Source: Glycine soja | Taxonomy: Eukaryota; Streptophyta; Magnoliopsida; Fabales; Fabaceae | Length of the DNA: 64,000 nt | Assembly (NCBI RefSeq): GCF_004193775.1 | Contig: NC_041005.1 | Location: 16,649,865 to 16,713,864, forward strand | Direction: 5' to 3' | In this document: piece after piece, positions 11,571 through 23,060 of the stretch | Layout: each line of letters opens with the position of its first letter | How positions within the stretch are numbered: position 1 is the stretch's first letter | The notes under the pieces: generated by a model | What the model was told of the DNA's origin: nothing | Seen by the model: only the letters and a program-made list of their open reading frames with translations | The model's database searches: none | Translations under genes and position numbers: made by a program

Positions 11571-12767
11571 TTATTTTGTATTTTTATGTTGATTATTCCT
11601 ACAAAAAAATACGACAAACCTAAGGTGTCCCATATGAGCACCTAAGTTTGTATTAAAACCAAAAATAAGAACAAACCTACCTAATGAGTCCCTATGTACA
11701 TGAATCATGAAGACGTTGGGTGCATGACTGATTTTACAAAAGAGGGTTGCAACGCTCAACAAATTCATCATATCACTTATTGTAGGGATTTGGTGCCTAA
11801 TAATACCTATTTTGGGCACCAACAAAGCACAAGGATTTAAGCTCTTACGAACCAAACCCTCATCCAACAACTCCTTTACTTGAGGAATAACCTCAAGCCC
11901 AAGAGGTGTGGCAGTGCTAACAAGTGTCTTTTTACAAAGGAGATGATGTGGAGGTTGTCTAAGAGGGGAAGTTTCTTTAATATTTGTCTTTATTTCAAAA
12001 TAAATTTCCTTCTTCGCTAACCTCTTGGAGGAGACACTTACCTCCTTACACTCCTCCTTAACCATTAAAGGTTGTTCTTCTTCATGGGGGTAGATTTCTT
12101 CACTAGATTCTTCCCCTTTTGCTTCTTCACTTTCACTAGAGGAAGGTGACATAGTAGCCTCATCTTGGCTACTATAAATGTCTTGGCCTCTCATAATCAT
12201 GGTTTTTGTGGTGGGGCATTGAGAAGTAATGTGTCCTCTTCCAAGACATTTAAAGCACTTTATAGAGCTAGTTTTCTCTTGCATACTATCCTTAGGGCCT
12301 TGCTTTTCTATTGTCTTCCCCTTATCATCTTTGGGCTTAGAAGGTGTCACCCCTAAGATGCCTTGACCTTGGTCTTTCTTTGGATAAGAGTGAGAGCCAT
12401 AAGATTTTGAAGTAGACTTCTTTGTAAGTTGTTGCTCTACCCTTATTTCCCAAACTAAGTTAGCCTCTACATTGTCTTTCCCATGGAAGTATGGGAGGTT
12501 AATGTTAGTCTCTTGAGGCTTTCTTTCCTTTTCTCTTCTATGGGAGTGAGGTCTAAGATGTGACCTATGCCTTCCTTCGTAATAGTCACGAAGTTCTTCA
12601 CTTAGGCTCTTGCAAGAGTTATGACTACTATAGGAGACATGTTTTTCTCTTTTCATTTCTTTCATTATTTTTCTTCTTTCTTCCTCTCTTATTTTCTTTC
12701 TTTCATCTTGACTTATTTCTTCCAGTCTTTTTTTCCTTTTTCTTTTCTCTCTTGTTTTTCTTTCCAT
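11571..12767 (-). CDS. X2 398-aa fused gag-RT remnant ORF
   Basis: This is one open frame of 398 codons. Residues 1-65 are very basic, rich in K/R/E. Residues 95-115 keep 'LPYFHGKDNVEANLVWE', but the main gag domain found in X1 is deleted and the frame jumps to the linker before the zinc knuckle. The CCHC knuckle 'CFKCLGRGHITSQC' is at about residues 174-187. The protease domain present in X1 is also missing. The frame then enters RT at about residue 275 ('EVIPQVKELLDEGLVRKSLN') and shares the X1 palm deletion and loss of the catalytic DD. It may make a protein that binds nucleic acid, but it has no enzyme. About 11190-11570 continues decayed RT sequence. Confidence 0.6.
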   Translation of the reverse strand: MERKTREKRKRKKRLEEISQDERKKIREEERRKIMKEMKREKHVSYSSHNSCKSLSEELRDYYEGRHRSHLRPHSHRREKERKPQETNINLPYFHGKDNVEANLVWEIRVEQQLTKKSTSKSYGSHSYPKKDQGQGILGVTPSKPKDDKGKTIEKQGPKDSMQEKTSSIKCFKCLGRGHITSQCPTTKTMIMRGQDIYSSQDEATMSPSSSESEEAKGEESSEEIYPHEEEQPLMVKEECKEVSVSSKRLAKKEIYFEIKTNIKETSPLRQPPHHLLCKKTLVSTATPLGLEVIPQVKELLDEGLVRKSLNPCALLVPKIGIIRHQIPTISDMMNLLSVATLFCKISHAPNVFMIHVHRDSLGRFVLIFGFNTNLGAHMGHLRFVVFFCRNNQHKNTK

Positions 12768-14705
12768 AACTTGAGGGAACTCAACTCATCTAAGATTCTA
12801 GATAAAGGGTCTTTATGACTAGTACCCTCGCCATTAACACTAGATGAATGATGACTCATGTTGGTTCCTAAGTTGTGGTTCTTTCTTGTTGGAGGTTTGA
12901 AAACAAAAGGTAAAAGAAACTATGGTTGAAACTATCCAAAATAAACACTAAAAGAGGTGTGAAAGATAAGGGAACAAACTAATTGGTAAAAGGAAAGCTA
13001 TCTAGGCGGTTTGACAATGGAAGGTAAAGGAAATAAGCTATGAAAGTAAGCAAGAAATGTAGACTAGGCGAATCCTAAGAGTGTTTGGATGACCACATTC
13101 AAGGTTCCCAACAAAACAATCACTATCCTAAGGAAAAATTGCCTAAAATTATTACACACAAATGGAAGTTTGGTAACCTATTGGAGGCTCCCAACACACT
13201 TCCAATGAAAGGCCTTTTTGTTACAAAACTTGAAAGCAATGAAGGTAAGTAAATTGCAAATTACAGAATTACAAAACGGTCGTCAATTTTGGTGGTTGTT
13301 CTCTCTTTGGTGATTCACTGAATTTGGAGTGCTTCTTAGTCCAATAGCTCTTAAGGTGGTTGGCCCCTTTCTTCTTGACTCAAATTCTTCAAGGGATGGC
13401 ATCAATCGTCCTTCCAATTCCCTATATGGCAATCCACAAACAAGGAAACAAAGAGACAAGCAATAACCAAAGACCAAAAAAAATGAAATGAAAGCTAAAA
13501 CAATGGAGTTTTAACAAGAAAATTTTTCAAGGATTACTCAACAATTAAAGCAATGAAAAGGACATAGAAGCAATCTAGGACTCAAAGAGAAACTTAGAAT
13601 GACTCTAGAGTAGAGTAAAAAAACTACAAAAAAAGACTCAACAAACCTCTAGCTTTGGCACTTGTTTTCACAGTAATTTTTAATTGAAATTTTGGAACTA
13701 AGATTGGTATAACATAGGCACCAATTATAGAATAAATTTTGAGCCAAAACAACAAACACGCTTCCCTTTCACTTTTTTTTTCAGGATACTGATTTTTCTG
13801 CCAACTTGTGTGATTTTTAGTATTTTTTCCTTTTATCCAAATCAATTGGTTCTTTTTTTATAACTTTTTTACAGATGTCTAGAAAATTAATTAAAACTTT
13901 CAGCTCAAAATTCGAAGTAACCAATTCTCATTAATTTTTACAAGTTTGTATGTCCAAGCTGCCAGCACCAGCGATTTTTTTTAAGCATGGTATATTGATT
14001 GCCTTGGGCTTACTTTCAACCTTCCTATGTATGTTGAACTCACTAGGATTGTTTACCACAGTTTTTGGAGTTCAATATTCACTTAGGATCAACATTTCAG
14101 CCAGCAATTCAATCACCAAAACTCAAATTCACAATAGACACAATCATAAGGAAACCTAAAAGTTCAAGAAAAGGTTCACAATCAAAGACTCTCTAAGAAT
14201 TTTGCATGAACATGTTAAGGACTAATTAACATGAAAGATTTGACTCAAATCAAATAATAGGCTAAAAGAATTTCATACACTCATGCAAAAATGAGTTAGA
14301 CAAAGAAACAAGAAAATAAAATTCATCACAACATAAGAAATCTTATGTGACAAGTTTCATGTCTAGACATGACTTCTATGACAAAACTACAATAGGTGAA
14401 CAAGTCACTCTAGATTTTTGAGGTTTTATTCTACTTTAATGTTTTTGTAAGAATTTTATGGTTTAGGTTTTGGCCACAAAAAATAACAAGACAAAACTCA
14501 AAGGAACCTAAACTCAACACAATTCATGGTTCAAGAACAAGAACAAGAAATTTGAACCATAGAAAATCAAATCTAGCTTCTATAGCAAGTTTAATCGGTG
14601 GAAACTCTAAAGAATCATGTTAACAACATTTATCACAAGACATGTGAGGAGATACATGGAGGTTTAAGGAGCACCTACTTGAAGCTCTTGTGCTCTAATA
14701 CCACT
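12768..14705 (-). other. X2 leader and primer-binding site
   Basis: Non-coding leader, homologous to 8331-10328. The primer site is the reverse complement of 14692-14703 (TGGTATTAGAGC), an initiator tRNA-Met match with one change. No gene is seen. Confidence 0.7.
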
Positions 14706-15546
14706 TGATGGAAGCTTGCTTGTGGGGCTTCTATGGAGGATGGATCTTTGAGCTTCAATGAGGTCCTTCAATGGTGATTTTCCACCATGGAGATGCAGCG
14801 GAAGAGAAAGGAGAAGAGGTGAGAGGAGGCGCCATCCACTAGGGAATAAGCCATGGAAGAAGGAGCTTCACCACCAAGATGAGCCTTGGATAAGAAGCTT
14901 GGAGAGGATGCTTCAATGGAGGAAAAGAAAGAGGGAGAGAAAGAGAGAGGGGGGAGCACAAAATTGAAGGAAGAAAAAGGGAGAGAAGTTGAACTTTGAG
15001 TTGTGTCTCACAAGACTCTCATTCATCAAAGTTACAACAAGTGTTACACATGCTTCTATTTATGGATTAGGTAGCTTCCTTGAGAAGCTTTCTTGAGAAA
15101 ACTTCCTTGAGAAGCTTCTTTGAGAAAACTTCCTTGAGAAGCTAGAGCTTAGCTACACACACCCATCTAAAAACTAAGCTCACCTCCTTGAGAAGATTCC
15201 TTGAGAAGCTAGAGCTTAGCTACACACACCCATCTAAAAACTAAGCTCACCCTCCTTGACAAAATACATGAAAATACAAAAAAAAAAAGTCCCTACTACA
15301 AAGACTACTCAAAATGCCCTGAAATACAAGGCTAAAACCCTATACTACTAGAATGGCCAAAATACAAGGCCCAAAATAAAGAAAAACCTATTCTAATATT
15401 TACAAAGAATAGTGGATCCAACCTTGACCCATGGGCTCAAAAATCTACCCTAAGGTTCATGAGAACCCTAGGTCCTTCTTTAGTAGCTCTAGCTCAAGCC
15501 TCTTGGAGTCTTCTATCCAATACCCTTGGGGGGTAGGATTGCATCT
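14706..15546 (-). repeat. X2 5' LTR
   Basis: 841 bp, near-identical to 10362-11185. Extra bases come from a longer A-run near 15282 and one more 'ttccttgagaag' unit near 15190. Confidence 0.85.
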
Positions 15547-16482
15547 CCTTTGATCTTCTTTATCAATGGAGTCCTTTACTTCTTGAAGATTAATGGAAGT
15601 GGAATAAAGAAGGAAGAAAGATGATTGGAGATGCCACTTCAAGGAGAAGATGAGTCAAGAAGATGTTCACCACCATAGGAAGCCATGGATAAGAGCTTGA
15701 AGGTAAGAGAAGATGAGTGGAGGGTGAAGGAGAGAAGGACCACGAAATTTTATGCCTCAAAAGAGATCTGAAATTTGAAGTGTAATTCTCAAATTATCAA
15801 AGTTGAAAAAATGCACACACATGGCTTCTATTTATAGCCTAAGTGTCACACAAAATTAGAGGGAAATTTGAATTTCTATTCAAATTTCACTTGAATTTGA
15901 AATTGAATTTGTGGAGTCAAAATTTCACTAATTATGATCAGTGAATTTTAGCTATGGTTCAGCCCACTAATCCAACATCAAGTCCAAGATTCTCCACTAA
16001 GTGTGCTTAGGTGTCATGAGGCATGTAAAGCATGAAGGACATGCACAAAGTGTGACTATATGATGTGGCAATGAGGTGTAGCAAGCAAATGCTCACCTCC
16101 CCCTCTAAAATTTAATTGGATTGGGCTTCTACCAATTCAATTAAATTTATTTCCCAACACACACATCAAATATTTACTTATTTCATGTGAAATTACAAAA
16201 CTACCCCTAATACAAAAACTAGTCTAGGTGTCCTAAAATACAAGGGCTGAAAAATCCTACATTTTCTAAGGTACCCTACCTACATTATGGAGCCCTAAAT
16301 ACAAGGCCCAAAAATAATAAAATCCTAAACTAACATGTACATAGATAAGTGGGCTCATTCTTAGCCCATGGGCCCAAAATCTATCATAAGGCTCATGAGA
16401 ACCCTAGGGCCTTCTCCAGCATCTCTGGCCCAATCTTCTTGGAGTCTTCTATCCAATGCCCTTGGGGGGTAGGATTGCATGA
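15547..16482 (-). repeat. X1 5' LTR, outer piece
   Basis: Continues the LTR broken at 10361; 15547-15551 is the X2 target copy. It ends at 16482 next to Athila-1 protease-RT linker sequence. Confidence 0.85.
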
Positions 16483-17128
16483 CAAAGTCCATCTAATAGG
16501 GTGTGATTGGTCAACTACTGCACAATGAGGTCGGCTTCTTGTTCTATTGCCTCTACCCTGAAGCATGCTTTACTATCACTGGGATGCTTCATTGCTTTAA
16601 ACAGGTTGAAGGTGACTTTTTGGTCTTCGATGCTCATCTCCAAGTTGTCATTCCCCATGTCCACAACTGACATTTCTCTATTGCAGTAAGCATGAATGGA
16701 CGACCTAGCATCAGAGGAATATCGGAGTCCACTTCTATATCCATAATCATAAAGTCCACTGAAAAAGTGAATTGGCAGACCTTGACAAGGACATCTTCAA
16801 CTACAACATATGGTATGGTGATAGAACGATCTGTTAGCTGAAGCCTCATCCTAGTGGGAGCAATCTTCAGATTTCCAATCCTCCAACACATAGATAGGGA
16901 CATCAAATTAATGCTTGCACCCAAATCCATGATAAACTTACCCACTGACACCTCCACAATAGAACATGGGATGGCTACACTCCCTAGGTCTTTGAACTTT
17001 TGTGGTAGAATCCTTTGAATCACAGCACTGCAATAAGCTTCCACCATGATGCTCTCATTGTTGATGTATTTGCCCTTTTTTGTGACCAGGTCCTTTAGAA
17101 ATTTTGTATACATGGGCATTTGTTGCAA
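16483..17128 (-). pseudogene. Athila-1 aspartic protease
   Basis: The open piece 16634-17128 (164 codons) has the flap/active-site block 'KFIMDLGASINLMSLSM' and the second motif 'IPLMLGRPF'. DLG in place of DTG/DSG is usual for Athila. Sequence typical of the region after protease ('VTFNLFKAMKHPSDSKACF') follows in another frame at 16500-16640, so there is a frameshift near 16640. The reading ends at the X1 boundary. Confidence 0.75.
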
Positions 17129-18673
17129 GGCCTCTTTGAAGGGTATGGTGATTTCTAACTTCTTGAATATGTCAAGGAAGCGGGCAAAGTATCACTCCCT
17201 CTCCTTATTTGATGGCACCAAGGGATAAGGGATGTCCTTTACTGAGGCTATGAGTATCTCCCTCCTATCTTCCTTAGCTAACTGATTGTTGGTCTTAGTG
17301 GATAAGACCTTTCCACCCATTTCCTTGCTCTCTTCTTTCTCTTCATCACCCTCTTCTCTCATTTTAGTCTCTCTTTCCTCATTACTCACCTACTCCAATA
17401 CTCCATCATTGCTCTTTTTTCTCTCTACATTCTCCCTCCTCTAGCTTCTGGTAAGGACTGCCTTGCATTCTTCCTTTGGATTCTTCTTAGTGTTGGCCAC
17501 AAAACTCCCTGTGGACCTTTCAACCAGTTGCTTGGCTAGTTGATCCACTTGCACCTCTAGATTCTTGATGGCAAACTCAGTGCTCTTGTGATTTGATAAT
17601 GACACTTGCATAAACTGAGTCAGAGGGTCTTCTAGCTTGGTGGTCCTCTCATACATGTTGGGCCCTTGATTAGAAGGTCGGATGGATGGGCCACCTTGAT
17701 CCTTGTTGAAGTTATTCCCATGATGGGATCTCCAACCTTGGCCTTGAGAAAAATTTCCCCCTTGATTGTAGCCAGGAGGTCCTCTGTGATGGAACCCTTG
17801 ACAATTGGGATTGGCCATGTAGCTTACTTCTTTGGATGAATCGTCTTAGGCCATGCACATGCCTAACTCATGGGCCCCTCCAAAGATGTTGCACTACATG
17901 CAATTGTTGAGGAAGCTTGTTCATCATTTCTGTGAGGGTCTCTAGTTGCTTGTCTAGGAGCTTGTTTTGGGCTAGTAGTGTGTCTTGTGATGTGAACTCA
18001 AGAAGACTCTTCTTTGTAGGCATGTAAGCTCAATCACAAAGGATGGCATGGTCACTGGCTGCCATGTTTTCAATAAACTCCATAGCTTCATCAGGTGTCT
18101 TCAATTTGATCTTTCCACCAGCGGAGGCATCAAGTAACTTTCGAATGAGGTCGCAAGCCATCAATGGATATATTCAGGTGAACCCTTGGGTAGGAGTCTT
18201 TCGGAGTAGACCATGGAAGCGGTCAAGAGCTTCTCTCAGTGATTCATCGGGGAATTGATGGAATGAAGAAATCTTCACCTTCCCCTCAGCGGTCTTGGAC
18301 TCTGGAAAATATTTCTTCAAAAACTTCTCCACCACCTCTTCCAATGTTCGTAAGCTATTTCCCTTGAACGAGTGCATCCATCTTTTTGCTTCACCAGCCA
18401 AGGAGAAGAAGAACAAGTTGAGGCAGATGACATCTTCGTGAACTCTAGATATCTTCACCGTGTTGAAATCTCTATGTATGTAGGAAGATAGGCATATGGA
18501 TCTTCATTAGGTAGCCCATAAAAGAGATTACCTTGGATCAACTGGATGAGGGAATGTGGATAAGTGATGTTGACAGCTTGAACTTTGGGTCGGGCTATGC
18601 TTGTGAAGTATTGAGGTGTAGAGGTACTAGAGTAGTCCTCTAGAGTGATTCTCTGTGGTCGGTCCTCTGCCAT
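17129..18673 (-). pseudogene. Athila-1 gag
   Basis: Pieces at 18455-18673, 18174-18458 and 17441-17818 form an Athila gag. There is an N-terminal segment, then the Retrotrans_gag core ('LAGEAKRWMHSFKGNSLRT', 'FLKKYFPESKTAEGK', 'ESLREALDRFHGLL'), then a glycine/asparagine-rich tail with 'NLEVQVDQLAKQL'. The acidic/basic linker at 17192-17389 leads into protease. No CCHC knuckle is present, as usual in this lineage. Frame breaks lie near 18456, 18000-18170 and 17420. Confidence 0.75.
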
Positions 18674-19024
18674 GATGTGTTCTTCAAAGTTGGGATATTG
18701 GAAGGAAGAAAAGGATACTGAGCATGATGGTTCTTGATTCCCTTATTCTCTCTTTCTTTTTACAGTGTTGTTTCTTCTACATGTTGCTTCAATCTTTAGA
18801 TCCAATGGAACAAGATTGTTTCCTCGCATACAAGAAAGAAAAATACTACCGTGCACGTTATCATAGAAAAATTAAAAGCTAAAAATTAAGAAAAAAAAGT
18901 GAATAAGGAAATTTGAAAATTAAAATAAATTTTTTGAAAATTTAAAAATTCAAAATAAACAAAAATAGAGTATCCAAAATATCAAGTACAAAGAACAAAA
19001 TCCTTGGCAACGACGCCAAAAACT
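18674..19024 (-). other. Athila-1 leader and primer-binding site
   Basis: The reverse complement of 19003-19020 is TTTGGCGTCGTTGCCAAG, the Athila-type primer site (canonical TGGCGCCGTTGCC, reported as tRNA-Asp) with changes. The rest, 18674-19000, is an AT-rich leader without genes. Confidence 0.7.
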
Positions 19025-20365
19025 TGTTGATGGATTGGCAAGTGCACCAATTCATCCCAAGTAGTAAAGTTAAAAGGGAAGTCCGAGTGTTGAATCCACA
19101 GGGACTTTGTTTGTACTTAGGTAGATGAATATTTGATTAAGAAAAAGATTTGGAAAAAGGTTGTACCAAAACAGTAAATTAAATTGCTAAAAATTAAATC
19201 AAACAAGAGAAGAAATTAACCATGAATTTGAGAAAATCCAATATTGTTGTAAAAAGGAAATTTAGAAGATGAGAATGTTAGGAACTTAGCCTACCAGAGT
19301 TACTCTTTGATGTAATATTAATGATTTTTCTCTATTTATAATTATTCCAATTTACACCTGCATCTACTAGTATACTCTAACCAAGATCTCTCTAGCAAAA
19401 GAGCCTAACTTATTTATCTTCTCTCCCAAATCCTTTTGCAAAGCTAAGATAGTAAATTGCATTAAGAATAGAGATGTATAGCAGGCTAAACAAAATCAAC
19501 CTATCCTTAGTGATGATTCTATTTAGATACCCTTTCCCAAATCTATTAGAAAATAATGTTTCCTAATGCTACCCCTAAAACTTACCATGCAAATGGTTGA
19601 TCAAGCAACAAGCAATAATACTAAGCACAAGAAAGGATAAAGTAATATTATTAAATAGATAGGAAGAGAAAATTACATCAAAAGTAGTAGGCTTCCAAGT
19701 TCCCAGCAAAAAGGGGGTTCAGCCTCTCATTGTCATGGAGGCTTTACAATTGTAAGAGGGGAATATTTAGTAAAAGGGAGAATAGATAAGAAAGGGAATG
19801 GAGGGAAGGAATGACTCCCAATGCTTGCTTCTCCTTCTTCTAGCCTTTTCCTTCTATAAGGAATTGTTTTCTCATGAATTTTCTATGTATTTTTTCCTTC
19901 TTCTTTCTCCTACTTTTATAGGTGCAGATCAACTTAGTTTTTATGCAACCTTCACAGTGACCACGCTTGTCGCACTTAGCGAGCATGGTGGTAATGTCTC
20001 ATGCTTAGCGCGTGGGCCGCGCTAAGTGTGACTCTTTCCTGATTTAGCCTTCATTCCTCAATTAGCCCTGTTTTCCTTAATTATCCTGTTGGCGCTAAGC
20101 CTGCTGTTCCCGCTAAGCCTGAGCCTTGTGCTGACCGCCGTGAACATGCTAAGTGCGCCTCTTCAGAATTCCAATTTTGCTCTTTTGGGCTTTATTTTAC
20201 TCACTAAGCATTAAAAAAAATTCATCAACTTTTAATATTCTTTGCACAAAAACTTAAATGATATTAAATTAACAATTATTTTCTCAAAAGAGAAGAATTA
20301 GGAGAGAGAAATTACAAATTCTTATATAATTTAACCCAAAATATACTCATAATTAGTAGTTATCA
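19025..20365 (-). repeat. Athila-1 5' LTR
   Basis: 1341 bp from TGTTGATGG to GTTATCA on the plus strand, giving TG...CA in both readings. It directly abuts the primer site. Between 19966 and 20160 it holds several GCTTAGCG / CGCTAAGC words. In minus-strand sense these precede a good TATA box (rc of 19912-19922, CCTATAAAAGT). The plus-strand ORF at 19798-20025 lies inside the LTR and is not a gene. Confidence 0.7.
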
Positions 20366-20787
20366 CAAGTCCAACCCTAGTTATCTAAACCATCAATTTC
20401 ACAATACTATTGTAATTGTTTAAGCTTAGTCATTCCCTTAGCTCGTTTTTATTCTCATTTCTTTATATTTTATGCATTCAACACAACCAATTGATAAATG
20501 CTTTTTAAAAACTTGAGTTTTTAATTCCTAATTACCCGAGTATAGACTAGTCCTTTAGGAGACAACTTGGATGCAAGTACAATTACTTTTTTGAAACTTG
20601 ATTACACCTGACCATACAAAAAATCCATAACAAGTTTTTGGTGTCGTTGTCAGGGACTAGTGTCTCAAATTTAGACAATTTAAAATTAAATTCTAGAGTT
20701 TTTTGCTTTCAACATTTTATTTGATTTTATTTTCCCTTTTCTTTTCCTTCTAATAATTTCTTTCTAGTTTGCTTGACTGTTTTGTAT

Positions 20788-22140
20788 GTCAGGCTATACT
20801 GGCACAAGGAGTACAACTAATTCTGAAGACTTAATTCCTAAGAATCCGAAAATAGAAGTAATCCTTTGTTGCTTGACCAGACAAGTCAATCGAGCAAAAC
20901 AATTGGCTAAGGAGCAGCAATAGGGCGAAGGTTCATCATCTTTCATTGAACCTTCAACCCTTCTCCTTGAAGGACTGAAGTTCAATGAACCAAAAAGTGA
21001 GGAATCAATGATGACAACCCCACGAGAGCAAAATATGGGTGAATTGGCTATTAGGAAGGGTGTTGAAGTCTATCAACCAATCAGACCACTACCAAAATAC
21101 ATCCGATCAACTTTCCTTCATGGGTGCACAACAACCTACATCACAATCAGTTTATGGGATCCACTAGTGAAGAACCTCATGGTCACCTGACAAGGTTCCT
21201 ACAATTGTGGGTTTCAATGAGGCTACCCAACATCAATGAGGAGCATACCAAGCTCATCCTTTTTCCTTTCTCTTTGGGAGGAAATTCCACTACATGGTTG
21301 AACTCACATTCTGACCATAGTCTAACCACCTAGGGTGAAGTCAAGGAGAAGTTTCTTAATTACTCCTTCCCAGAAACAAGGGTGGAAGCTATAAGAGAAA
21401 ATATTGTCAATTTTAGACAATTTGCCACAGAGTCTCTGTTTGATGTTTGGGAGAAATACAAAGCTCTACTCCGCAGTTACCCTAGTCATGGTTATTCAAG
21501 GTATAGCGAAATTTCCATGTTCCTAAAGTGGATCACTCATGAGTATAGAAGGATGGTGAATTTCGTTGGTAAGGGTAATTTCTTGAACAAAACCCTCACT
21601 GAGGTCAAGAAGATCATTAAAGACTTGGCTGCTAGCGATTAGAATCTGGATTATGGTAGAGTAACTCTTCAGAAGGGTATATATGAGTTGAACACCATCA
21701 CAAAGCAAATGCAATAGTTGCCAAGGAAACTTTAGTCCAAGCATAACACCTCGCATCAAGTTTTTAGTAGTGAACAAAGTGGGGGACAACATTCTTCTCA
21801 ATGTGAGACTATATGGACAACAAGAGAAAGTTCACTATATAAAAAATCAGTCAAGGAAACCGTGCAACAACAATTATCAACAGAAAGGCTTCCAGAATTC
21901 TAATGGCAATTACCACCAAAATGCAAATTTCAGTCTTGCACAAGTCAAGCCACCATTACAAACCAAAATTTGTATGATCGGATTTCTAAAATAGAGAACA
22001 ATAACAGTAGATTAGAGGAAACTATTGATAAAATCACTGACTTATCGATTGCCTCCATTGCTAACCAAAAGAACACATACGCATCCATCAAGAACTTAGA
22101 GATACAAGTGAGTCAATTGACAAAACAGCATTAGAGCAGT
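20788..22140 (+). pseudogene. Athila-2 gag
   Basis: Conserved gag words appear in order: 'HGHLTRFLQLWVSMRLPNIN' (about 21180), 'GGNSTTWLNSHSDHSLTT' (21280), 'FRQFATESLFDVWEKYKALL' (21410), then a Q/N-rich tail (21830-21960) and 'ASIKNLEIQVSQLTKQ' (22085). Stops at 21333, 21642 and others break it. Compared with Athila-1 gag it is clearly related but diverged. Confidence 0.65.
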
Positions 22141-23060
22141 TCAATTATGTTTTCAACAACAACAAAAGAAAATCCTAAAGGGCATTGCAATGCTATCAGG
22201 ACTAGGAGTGGGCTGGTAATTCCAGATAGAGTGGCGGAAAAGGAGAAGGATCAAATAGAAAGGGGGGAGAAAAACCAAAAGAGAGCGATGAAGAGGTGGC
22301 TCATGACCCACCAAAGAGCAAAAGTCAACTTGTGAGAGAAAGGAAGTTCATTCCCAGTACCCCCCTTCTTAAGAGAGAAGCCATATCCTCTCATTCCAAC
22401 AAAAAAAGGACAAGGAGAAGCATTATGCACGCTTCTTGGAATTGTTCAATCAACTCAATATTATTATTCCATTCTTAGAAGCATTGGAGCAAATGACGGT
22501 ATACTCTGAGTACATGAAGGACTTGTTAACCATGAAAATGAGCATAAGAGATGAAAGCATGGGGACCTTAAAGGCTGGCTATAGTGCCATTATTCATAAG
22601 TCCTTGTCAATTGGGAATGCATTCCTCGATTTAGGAGCTAGCATCAACTTAATGCCCTTATCTATGTTAGAGAGAATCAGGAATGTAGAAGTGAATGAGA
22701 TTTACATAACTGTTCAACTGGCAGATTGTTCCATCACAATCCCTCATGGAGTGGTGGAGAACATGTTGGTTGATGTGGGAAATTCACATTGTCGAATAAC
22801 TTTGTCATTATGGATATAAAGGAAGACTTGGACATTCTCTTAATCTTAGGAAGACCCTATTCATGAACACAACAATGTCGTTATTAGTGTTGTGGTATGG
22901 AAATTCATAATACGAGTAGGTGGGAAAGAGCTAACCTTTAATGTGTTTCAAGCTATGCAACACCGAAAGGACAAATAAGGTTGTTTCAAAATAGATGTCA
23001 CCGATGAAGCCATTAAAGAGCATGTCATACAACTATGTGTGAAGACATTCATTTGATTCC
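22141..23060 (+). pseudogene. Athila-2 protease
   Basis: The frame 22436-22819 contains 'NAFLDLGASINLMPLSMLER' and 'VQLADCSITIPHGVVENMLV', the Athila retropepsin. The second motif, 'ILLILGRP'-like, follows in another frame at 22830-22860. The region up to about 23060 matches the tail between protease and RT, with stops. 22147-22335 is the charged gag-protease linker. Confidence 0.65.

Larger units (their letters stand above)
10362..15546 (-). mobile_element. X2: younger deleted gypsy element nested in the X1 5' LTR
   Basis: The 3' LTR is 10362-11185 (824 bp), the 5' LTR 14706-15546 (841 bp), and the TSD is CCTTT on both sides. The LTRs differ by only a few substitutions plus two small length changes, so it is younger than X1. 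It shares LTR ends, leader, gag tail and RT deletion with X1, but the LTR middle differs and its coding part is further reduced. The outer base of the 5' LTR is T instead of A. Confidence 0.85.
4865..16482 (-). mobile_element. X1: deleted non-autonomous Ty3/gypsy element with 964-bp LTRs
   Basis: The 3' LTR is 4865-5828. The 5' LTR is 10329-10361 plus 15552-16482 and is split by X2. Both LTRs add up to exactly 964 bp, which fixes the boundaries. LTRs begin TGATGCAATCC and end ACATCA in minus sense, although the 5' copy has TCATGC at its outer end. It carries gag, protease and a shortened RT but no RNase H or integrase. LTR divergence looks like several percent by eye, so it is older than X2. 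No matching target duplication is visible (GATAG left, CAAAG right). Confidence 0.8.
879..20365 (-). mobile_element. Athila-type Ty3/gypsy retrotransposon (Athila-1), nested and decayed
   Basis: Reading right to left, the order is 5' LTR (19025-20365), primer site, gag, protease, RT-RNaseH-integrase, spacer and env-like ORF. That is the Athila (Calypso-like) order. The 3' LTR is outside the window or lost. Elements X1 and X2 interrupt pol at 4865-16482. Protease with a DLGASINLM core, a gag without a zinc knuckle and an env-like ORF after integrase are family hallmarks. All genes carry stops or frameshifts. Its 5' LTR truncates the LTR of a second, opposite-strand Athila-type element, so it inserted into that one. 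Confidence 0.8.
20366..23060 (+). mobile_element. Athila-type element on the plus strand (Athila-2), 5' part only
   Basis: An LTR 3' fragment (20366-20632, ending CCATAACA) is followed by a primer-like site at 20639-20656 (TGGTGTCGTTGTCAGGGA), gag and protease. The left part of the LTR is displaced by Athila-1. No RT or integrase is recognisable to the right: after about 23060 the sequence loses similarity to pol. It is head-to-head with Athila-1. Confidence 0.65.
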
